A program made the position numbers and the translations under genes. The notes under the pieces are model-generated. The model was not told the DNA's origin and did not search any database. It saw nothing but the letters and a program-made list of their open reading frames with translations. This document shows positions 6,242-10,566 of a stretch of 10,566 nucleotides of DNA, piece after piece. The stretch spans positions 1 to 10,566 of the forward strand of contig JANYDZ010000602.1 in NCBI GenBank assembly GCA_025363375.1. The letters run 5' to 3'. Within the stretch, counting starts at the first letter, position 1, and each line of letters starts with the position of its first letter. The DNA is from Hyphomicrobiales bacterium. GTDB taxonomy: Bacteria; Pseudomonadota; Alphaproteobacteria; Rhizobiales; Beijerinckiaceae.

Positions 6242-7366
6242 TCAGTCTTTCACGCCGGCCAGCGCGTGGCCGTCGTCCATCTCGATAAAATGGCCGGCGC
6301 GGTCGCGCTTGGAAGCGAGATAGCGGATGTTCTGGTCGGTCTGACGGCCCATGATGCGTTTGTCCGATACGACTTCGAGGCCCGCGGCTTCGAGCGCGGC
6401 GATCTTCAGGGGATTGTTGGTCATCACCTGCACGCGCGAGATGCCGAGCTGTTTCAGCATCAGGGCGGCGAAATCGAAACCGCGCTGGTCGTGGTCGAAG
6501 CCGAGCACTTCGTCGGCGTCATAGGTGTCGAAGCCCTGCGCTTGCAGTCTGTAGGCGCGCATCTTGTTGGAGAGTCCGTTGCCGCGCCCTTCCTGATCGA
6601 GATAAAGCAGTACGCCGCCGCCGGTCTCCGCCATGTGGCGGGCCGTGTGGCGCAACTGGTCGCCGCAATCGCATTTGAGGCTGCCGAACAAATCGCCGGT
6701 CAGGCAGGCCGAGTGCAGGCGCACGGTCACGGGCTCGGCGAAATCCGGCTTGCCGACGATGACGGCCACTTGATCGCGCAGGCCTTCGCCGCCCCGGAAA
6801 ATCACGAATTCCGTGTCCGGCGCGCCTTCCAGCGGCACGGGAGCGCGCCCCACGATATTGAGGTCGCGCAGGCCGACCGCGCGATAGGCCTCGATAAATT
6901 TGGCTTCGACCCGCAGCAGGCCCTGGCCCTCGATCGAGTTGGCCGAAACCGGGATCACCACGATGGCCGGCAGCACCAGCGCCACGCGCGCAAGTTCCAG
7001 CGCGGCAACGTCGAGTTTGCCGAGAGCGGCGACCGGCGCGTCGATACGCGCGCCGACTTCAAGGCTGAGCGTCGCGATCCGTCCGAGGTCGAGATGCGGG
7101 AGGGCGATAGCGCCCGGCTTGGAGCGGTCGAGGCCGAGACGGCGCAGGCGCGGCGCGGGGAGCACCAGTTTCGCGCTGCGTTTGGCGAGGGGAGCGAGGA
7201 CGGCGGCCAGCCGGGAATCAAGCGCTTCAACGCCGATCACCAAAACGTGAGACCGACCTGATTTGAGCGCCACCGGACGACCGGCGCGGATTTCGGAAAT
7301 GGCCCGTTCGACCGAAACCTGGCTTAGCCCGCCTTCGGTTTCCAGAATATGCTTGATTTCAGTCAC
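6242..7366 (-). CDS. ribA: GTP cyclohydrolase II with a degenerate N-terminal domain
   Basis: A 374-residue cytoplasmic enzyme for the first step of riboflavin synthesis: GTP is opened to 2,5-diamino-6-ribosylamino-4-pyrimidinone 5'-phosphate with release of formate and pyrophosphate. The C-terminal half is a complete cyclohydrolase II: the Zn site RLHSACLTGDLFGSLKCDC gives Cys221, Cys232 and Cys234 with the same 11/2 spacing as E. coli RibA; DQEGRGNGLSNKMRAY (257-272) and MTNNPLKI (315-322) form the GTP and catalytic region. The first ~180 residues begin like dihydroxybutanone-phosphate synthase (VERAISEIRAGRPVAL) but lack the acidic DDEDRENEGD segment of active RibB, so that half is probably non-catalytic. 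E. coli RibA is only 196 residues. The start is GTG at 7366 with a weak G-rich ribosome site. Divergent from the RibD-like reductase and upstream of the YfhO gene. Confidence 0.92.
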   Translation of the reverse strand: MTEIKHILETEGGLSQVSVERAISEIRAGRPVALKSGRSHVLVIGVEALDSRLAAVLAPLAKRSAKLVLPAPRLRRLGLDRSKPGAIALPHLDLGRIATLSLEVGARIDAPVAALGKLDVAALELARVALVLPAIVVIPVSANSIEGQGLLRVEAKFIEAYRAVGLRDLNIVGRAPVPLEGAPDTEFVIFRGGEGLRDQVAVIVGKPDFAEPVTVRLHSACLTGDLFGSLKCDCGDQLRHTARHMAETGGGVLLYLDQEGRGNGLSNKMRAYRLQAQGFDTYDADEVLGFDHDQRGFDFAALMLKQLGISRVQVMTNNPLKIAALEAAGLEVVSDKRIMGRQTDQNIRYLASKRDRAGHFIEMDDGHALAGVKD

Positions 7367-7469
7367 GCGACCCCCGACTCAACGCGCCTAAAAAGTTATG
7401 TCCGATGATCTTTCGTATCAGCAGTGGGTGCTGCATACCTCAACCCGGACCAAAAAACTAGGAGCATCC
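7367..7469. promoter_or_regulatory. Divergent intergenic region with an imperfect palindrome
   Basis: The 103 bp between the ribA-like gene and the reductase gene must hold both promoters. It contains GTAT-CAGCA (7415-7423), GTGGG (7424-7428), TGCTG-C-ATAC (7429-7438): a 9-bp inverted repeat with one bulged base, centred about 43 bp before the reductase start. It could be an operator or a leader hairpin. No FMN riboswitch pattern is visible, and clear -35/-10 pairs could not be picked. Confidence 0.4.
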
Positions 7470-8216
7470 ATGAATGACGCGCCACTTAAGACGCCGCCGG
7501 ATGAACGCAAGCTGAATAGTCCCTCCGCCGAGGCCGCCGCGCCGCTGGATATTTTCGCGCCCTTCCGTTCGGCTGCGCCCGAGGCGCCATTTGTCGTGGC
7601 CCAGCTCGGGCTCTCGCTTGATGGCCGAATTGCCACGCAAACCGGAGAATCGCGCGGCATCAACGGGGATGCCGCCCTTGACCACCTGCACCGGATTCGC
7701 GCCCAGGTGGATGCTGTTGTGGTCGGGGCCGGAACCATCGAGGCGGACGATCCGCAGTTGAACGTCCGCCGGATCAAGGGAAAAAATCCAGCGCGGGTGG
7801 TCATCGACCCCACAGGACGCGTCGGCTCCAGCGGCAAGTGGCTGGCCCGGGACGGCGTCAAACTTCTCCTTGTCAGCGCCGCCGGCTGGACGCCGCACGG
7901 GGCAGAACTGGTGCGCCTGCCGCTCGTCGATGGCCTGATCCCGCCCCGCGCCATTATCGAGGCTTTGTTTCAGCGCGGTTTGCGCCGGATTTTAATCGAG
8001 GGCGGCGCGCGCACGATCTCCGCCTTTATCGACGCGGGCTGCGTTGATCGGCTGCACATTCTGGTGGCGCCGGTCATCATCGGCTCGGGCAAGACGGGGC
8101 TTGATCTTGCGCCGATTGCGCGGCTCGATCAGGCGCTGCGTCCGAAAACGGACGTATATCCGCTTGATGGCGGCGAGGTCGTCTTCGATTGCGACCTGCG
8201 CCGCCCCGCCGCGTAA
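7470..8216 (+). CDS. Stand-alone RibD C-terminal-domain reductase
   Basis: A 248-residue NAD(P)H-dependent reductase of the RibD_C family (dihydrofolate-reductase fold), which in riboflavin synthesis reduces the ribosylamino side chain of the pyrimidine intermediate to ribitylamino. Visible motifs are VVAQLGLSLDGRIAT (42-56), the RGINGDAALDHLHRIRAQVDAVVVGAGTIEADDPQLNVR block (roughly 62-100; residues split here for reading), and the late RILIEGGARTISAFIDAG / LHILVAPVIIGSG segment. The N-terminal deaminase domain of bifunctional RibD (HAE and PCxxC zinc motifs) is absent; instead there is a short Pro/Ala-rich leader. The start at 7470 has AGGAG at 7460-7464; an ATG at 7398 in frame has no ribosome site and would run over the palindrome. 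Divergent pairing with the ribA-like gene supports a riboflavin or related pathway role, but other pterin-like substrates are possible. Confidence 0.88.
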   Translation: MNDAPLKTPPDERKLNSPSAEAAAPLDIFAPFRSAAPEAPFVVAQLGLSLDGRIATQTGESRGINGDAALDHLHRIRAQVDAVVVGAGTIEADDPQLNVRRIKGKNPARVVIDPTGRVGSSGKWLARDGVKLLLVSAAGWTPHGAELVRLPLVDGLIPPRAIIEALFQRGLRRILIEGGARTISAFIDAGCVDRLHILVAPVIIGSGKTGLDLAPIARLDQALRPKTDVYPLDGGEVVFDCDLRRPAA

Positions 8217-8223
8217 CCTGGAC

Positions 8224-8871
8224 CTATTCCGCGTCCGGCTGCATGGCCGGCATGGCGGCGGCGAAAGCGGGTAGTTCCAGACAGGCCTTGTGGATGCGGC
8301 TGATCGTGGGATAGGGCGTCATATCCACATCGAAGCGCGCGTTGTTGACGACCTGCGGCACGAGGCAGACGTCCGCCAGCGTGGGCTGGTCTCCGTGGCT
8401 GAATATTCCGGTCGCCTTGTCGTGGGCCAGCATGGCTTCGATCGGGCCGAAGGTCTCTTTCACCCAGTGACGGAACCAGTCGGCGACCGCCTTCTCATCC
8501 GCTTTGAACCGCGAGGCGATATCCTGCAACACCCTGAGATTGTTGATGGGGTGGATTTCAATCGCGTGGGCGTAGGACAGCGCGCGAACACGGGCGCGTC
8601 CCGCCGCGTCCTTCGGCAGCAGCGGCGGAAGGGGATGCGTCTCCTCGAGATATTCGATGATGGCGAGGGATTGCGTCAGCACATGGCCGTCGATTTCAAG
8701 CGCGGGAACCAGCCCCTGCGGGTTCAGCTTCACAAAATCGGGCGAGCGCTGCTCGCCCTTGCGCAGGTGGTAGGCCTGCTGCTCGTAGGACAGGCCCTTG
8801 AGATTGAGCGCAATGCGCGTGCGGAACGCCGCCGAAGAGCGGAAATAGCCGTGAAGAATTGTCCTGGACAT
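8224..8871 (-). CDS. maiA: Maleylacetoacetate/maleylpyruvate isomerase (zeta-class glutathione transferase)
   Basis: A 215-residue cytoplasmic, glutathione-dependent enzyme that isomerises maleylacetoacetate to fumarylacetoacetate (tyrosine/homogentisate route) or maleylpyruvate to fumarylpyruvate (gentisate route). The N-terminal thioredoxin-like domain shows HGYFRSSAAFRTRIAL (7-22), with the serine motif of zeta GSTs, then NPQGLVPAL and the LTQSLAIIEYLEE glutathione-binding segment; the helical C-terminal domain has QPTLADVCLVPQV, very typical of this family. The ATG at 8871 (MSRTILHGYF) is chosen; a TTG at 8892 would overlap the upstream stop codon. It starts 17 bp after the amidohydrolase gene, so the two are probably one operon. 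Its end faces the reductase gene end with only 7 bp between. The pathway partners (fumarylacetoacetase, homogentisate or gentisate dioxygenase) are not in the window, so the exact substrate is open. Confidence 0.85.
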   Translation of the reverse strand: MSRTILHGYFRSSAAFRTRIALNLKGLSYEQQAYHLRKGEQRSPDFVKLNPQGLVPALEIDGHVLTQSLAIIEYLEETHPLPPLLPKDAAGRARVRALSYAHAIEIHPINNLRVLQDIASRFKADEKAVADWFRHWVKETFGPIEAMLAHDKATGIFSHGDQPTLADVCLVPQVVNNARFDVDMTPYPTISRIHKACLELPAFAAAMPAMQPDAE

Positions 8872-8888
8872 GATTGGTTCCCGTTTGC

Positions 8889-9968
8889 TCAAGCCTTGAG
8901 GCGCGGAATCAGCGCCTTGGCGTTTTCAGTCTCGATGCCGCGGATCATCTCGTCGGAAATGCCGGCGCCGCGCAACGCCTTCATGTTCCATTCGGTGGTG
9001 ATGTACGGGTAATCCGTGCCCAGCACAATTTGCGACGCGGGCACGAGTTTCAGCATCGCCGCCATGGAGCTGGCGTAGCCCGCGTTCGCCGTGTCGTACC
9101 ACATGCGCTTCAACTCGGCTTCAATGCCGTCCGGCAAAAGCTCCTTGCGGTTTTTCACCTGCAGGTTCGACAGCCAGTCGACGCGGCCCGCCAGCATGGG
9201 CATCGTGCCGCCGCCATGCGACCACAGGAACTTGATGTCGCGGTATTTCAGCAGCGAGCCGGTAAACATCAGGCTCAGCATGGCGCGCGTCGTGTCGTGC
9301 GGCACTTCCGCCCAGGAATCGCCGGCCTGCGGCACATAGCCCACGCAGCAGGCCGCGGTCGTGGGATGAAAGTAGACCACGGCCTTGCGGCGGTTGAGCT
9401 CTTCAAAGACCGGCGCGAATTTCGCGTCGCCCGGATATTTGTCCACGTATACGGTGGAGAGGCCCACGCCGTCGGCTTTCAGCGTGTCGAAGGCGTATTC
9501 GATTTCCTTCAGCGAGCCTTCCACGTCGACCATGGAGAGGAACGCGAACAGCCCGAAGCGGCCGGGCTTGTCGGCCATCATCTTCGCGCCGTAATCGTTG
9601 ATGTCGCGCGCGAACTTGCGCGAGGCCTGCGTCTCCATCTGATACCAAGCGACCGGCGCCGAGGCCATGGAGAGAATGCCGGTCTTCACCCCGTTCTTAT
9701 CCATCTCCTCAAGCGTTTTAGCGGGGCTCCAGGCGGCGATCAGCGGGCTGGCGACGCCCGGAAAGCTCTGCACCGCCGGCGGATAGAAATGATGATGCGT
9801 GTCGATGCGCGTCGGCGCGGACGGCGTTTGCGCGAGGACGGGCGCGCCGATCGCGCCGGCGCCGGCCAGCGCGCCCGCCGAGCGCAGGAAGCCGCGCCGC
9901 GAAATGTCGCAGCAGGCGCAATCCGCCGTTGTGGACGCCGAAGCTTCGCTCGCCAGAAAATGACTCAT
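8889..9968 (-). CDS. Tat-exported metal-dependent amidohydrolase (ACMSD-like family)
   Basis: A 359-residue member of the amidohydrolase-2 family, whose members are hydrolases or non-oxidative decarboxylases such as aminocarboxymuconate-semialdehyde decarboxylase. The N-terminus carries a twin-arginine signal, SRRGFLRS with Arg24-Arg25, a hydrophobic Ala/Gly stretch, and a likely cut after Ala46 (VLA|QT), so the folded enzyme should act in the periplasm. The metal ligands of the family are all present: HxH at 58-60 (DTHHHFYP), His201 (YFHPTT), His251 (WSHGGG) and Asp319 (GTDYP). The ATG at 9968 has GGAGG at 9973-9977; the frame is open further upstream to 10244, but the ribosome site and Tat signal fix this start. 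First gene of a unit with the isomerase gene, and divergent from the 93-residue protein and the VOC gene. The substrate is unknown; a carboxylated ring or ring-cleavage product is a reasonable guess. Confidence 0.88.
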   Translation of the reverse strand: MSHFLASEASASTTADCACCDISRRGFLRSAGALAGAGAIGAPVLAQTPSAPTRIDTHHHFYPPAVQSFPGVASPLIAAWSPAKTLEEMDKNGVKTGILSMASAPVAWYQMETQASRKFARDINDYGAKMMADKPGRFGLFAFLSMVDVEGSLKEIEYAFDTLKADGVGLSTVYVDKYPGDAKFAPVFEELNRRKAVVYFHPTTAACCVGYVPQAGDSWAEVPHDTTRAMLSLMFTGSLLKYRDIKFLWSHGGGTMPMLAGRVDWLSNLQVKNRKELLPDGIEAELKRMWYDTANAGYASSMAAMLKLVPASQIVLGTDYPYITTEWNMKALRGAGISDEMIRGIETENAKALIPRLKA

Positions 9969-9979
9969 GTTTCCTCCAT

Positions 9980-9996
9980 GGCCGCGCTTTGCGGCC
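9980..9996 (-). promoter_or_regulatory. Small hairpin before the amidohydrolase ribosome site
   Basis: GGCCGC (9980-9985) and GCGGCC (9991-9996) pair around a 5-base loop, with the flanking ATGG / CCAT extending the symmetry apart from one extra C. It lies directly upstream of the GGAGG of the amidohydrolase gene, so it could be a leader hairpin or half of an operator. In such high-GC sequence chance is a real alternative. Confidence 0.25.
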
Positions 9997-10052
9997 CATC
10001 CCCCGATCAGGCCGCGACCTTCACGCATCCCGCGTTCGAGATCAAGCGCGGC

Positions 10053-10082
10053 TTGTGAAGCGCGCCGCCCCCGTGCCATAAA
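10053..10082 (+). promoter_or_regulatory. Possible sigma-70-type promoter for the 93-residue gene
   Basis: TTGTGA (10053-10058) and CATAAA (10077-10082) are 18 bp apart, each with four of six consensus bases. This would start transcription near 10090, about 30 bases before the gene. It is the only AT-rich patch in the divergent region, but the match is modest. Confidence 0.3.
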
Positions 10083-10119
10083 ACGGCGCGATGGGGCGAC
10101 ACTCGAGGCGGGGAGACAT

Positions 10120-10401
10120 ATGCGCGCGATCCGGCAATTCGGCCTCGAACGCATCGCCGAATTGCCGGACGCGCCGACCGCCATCGAACTCGCGCGCGAT
10201 GAAACGGGCCGGCACGCGCTGCGCGTCCATTCGGTGAAATACAAGACGACCTATCCCTTCATCCTGCCGCCCGGCGTGCCGGCGGACCGCATCGGCGTCG
10301 ACGTGAACCCGCTGGGCGGCGCGCAAATCAAGGCGCTGATGCGGGAAATCGACGCGGCGCCGCAGGCTGCGATCGACAGCCTCAAAAACAATCTCAATTG
10401 A
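10120..10401 (+). CDS. Small protein of unknown function
   Basis: A 93-residue protein that I do not recognise. It is soluble-looking, with no signal peptide or membrane segment and mixed charge. It starts MRAIRQFGLERIAELPD, has a central TYPFILPPGVPADRIGVDVNP segment, and ends in a helical, acidic-to-neutral tail (IKALMREIDAAPQAAIDSLKNNLN). The start at 10120 has GGGGAG at 10110-10115. It is followed 16 bp later by the VOC gene, whose leader has a similar GGGAGA ribosome site, so the two are very likely cotranscribed. Codon use (strong G/C third positions) matches its neighbours, which supports a real gene. A 12-bp inverted repeat falls in codons 4-17. The context suggests a role tied to the catabolic genes around it, but nothing in the sequence shows what. 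Confidence 0.75.
   Translation: MRAIRQFGLERIAELPDAPTAIELARDETGRHALRVHSVKYKTTYPFILPPGVPADRIGVDVNPLGGAQIKALMREIDAAPQAAIDSLKNNLN
10131..10168. repeat. Perfect 12-bp inverted repeat near the start of the small gene
   Basis: CCGGCAATTCGG (10131-10142) and CCGAATTGCCGG (10157-10168) are exact inverted copies around a 14-base spacer. In mRNA this would be a strong stem beginning about a dozen bases after the start codon; in DNA it could bind a dimeric regulator of this divergent region. Confidence 0.6.
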
Positions 10402-10417
10402 GAAACGGGAGACACGC

Positions 10418-10566
10418 ATGATTCAGGTCAAACGGCTGGGCCACGCCACATTCACGACGCCCGATCTCGAACGGCAGATCGACTACTGGACGCGCGTCAT
10501 CGGCCTGCAAATCGTCGACAAGGGCAAGAACCATTGCCTGCTCGCGACCAAACTCGGGCAGGAGTG
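10418..10566 (+). CDS. VOC-family protein (glyoxalase/extradiol dioxygenase type), 3' end outside window
   Basis: The first 49 codons of a vicinal-oxygen-chelate protein. Visible is the opening beta-alpha-beta module: VKRLGHATFTTPDLERQIDY, then WTRVIGLQIVDKGKNHCLLA. The GHA at residues 8-10 puts His9 in the usual first metal-ligand position, and the Asp-Leu-Glu helix start followed by the Y-W-x-x-V-(I/L)-G-L pattern is standard for this fold. Members include catechol 2,3-dioxygenases, glyoxalases and related isomerases. The start at 10418 has GGGAGA at 10407-10412 and follows the small gene by 16 bp. A ring-cleavage role would fit the isomerase, amidohydrolase and cupin nearby, but the remaining metal ligands are beyond the window. 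Confidence 0.85.
   Translation, partial: MIQVKRLGHATFTTPDLERQIDYWTRVIGLQIVDKGKNHCLLATKLGQE

Noticed and set aside
6227..7261. Long + strand open frame (344 codons) opposite ribA
   Set aside because: Fully antisense to a gene with intact cyclohydrolase motifs; the translated frame shows no domain pattern.
7398..7408. ATGTCCGATGA resembles one arm of the 666-694 dyad
   Set aside because: Only 8 to 9 of 11 bases match and no second arm follows, so chance is the simpler explanation.
7367..7469. FMN riboswitch upstream of the flavin genes
   Set aside because: The conserved RFN-element segments are not visible and the region is too short to hold one.
8874..10058. Long + strand open frame (394 codons) opposite the amidohydrolase
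   Set aside because: Arg/His-rich shadow; the minus strand has the metal ligands, Tat signal and ribosome site.
1..10566. CRISPR arrays, tRNA or rRNA genes
   Set aside because: No regularly spaced repeats, and no tRNA-like cloverleaf or conserved rRNA segments were seen on either strand.

Overview
This is a high-GC stretch of an alphaproteobacterial chromosome, probably from the Hyphomicrobiales. The evidence is a GTP cyclohydrolase II with a long N-terminal extension, a YfhO-like membrane protein typical of that group, paralogous Bug-type receptors, and an intergenic palindromic repeat with the CCCTCTCCCG / CGGGAGAGGG arms common in these genomes. The assignment is from pattern recognition only.

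Left edge (1-1087): the 3' two thirds of a retron-type reverse transcriptase gene (YVDD motif, retron-like thumb region), visibly less GC-rich than the rest. It is followed by about 460 bases without a convincing gene. These hold a 29-bp imperfect dyad shaped like a tyrosine-recombinase core site (666-694) and a compound palindromic repeat with several stem-loops (about 752-906). This looks like the edge of an acquired segment, with ordinary chromosome beginning near 1000.

Region 1088-3681 (+ strand): a tight operon of a cupin protein and two tandem, closely related periplasmic solute receptors of the Bug/TctC type. No TctA or TctB transporter subunits are present.

Region 3799-7366 (- strand): GTP cyclohydrolase II (ribA-like) followed 28 bp later by a large YfhO-family membrane protein. 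Divergent from ribA is a stand-alone RibD C-terminal-domain reductase (7470-8216). Two steps of riboflavin or pterin-like chemistry therefore share one 103-bp intergenic region, which carries an imperfect 24-bp palindrome.

Region 8224-10566: on the - strand, a Tat-exported metal-dependent amidohydrolase (ACMSD-like fold) followed by a zeta-class glutathione transferase (maleylacetoacetate/maleylpyruvate isomerase). Divergent from these, on the + strand, are a 93-residue protein of unknown function and the start of a VOC (glyoxalase/extradiol dioxygenase) protein cut by the window end. Cupin, Bug receptors, amidohydrolase, isomerase and VOC protein together suggest uptake and breakdown of organic (perhaps aromatic) acids, but no substrate can be named.

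The most unusual signals are the retron-type RT with its flanking recombination-like site and palindromic element. The rest is mostly recognisable metabolic and transport genes with some odd architectural details.
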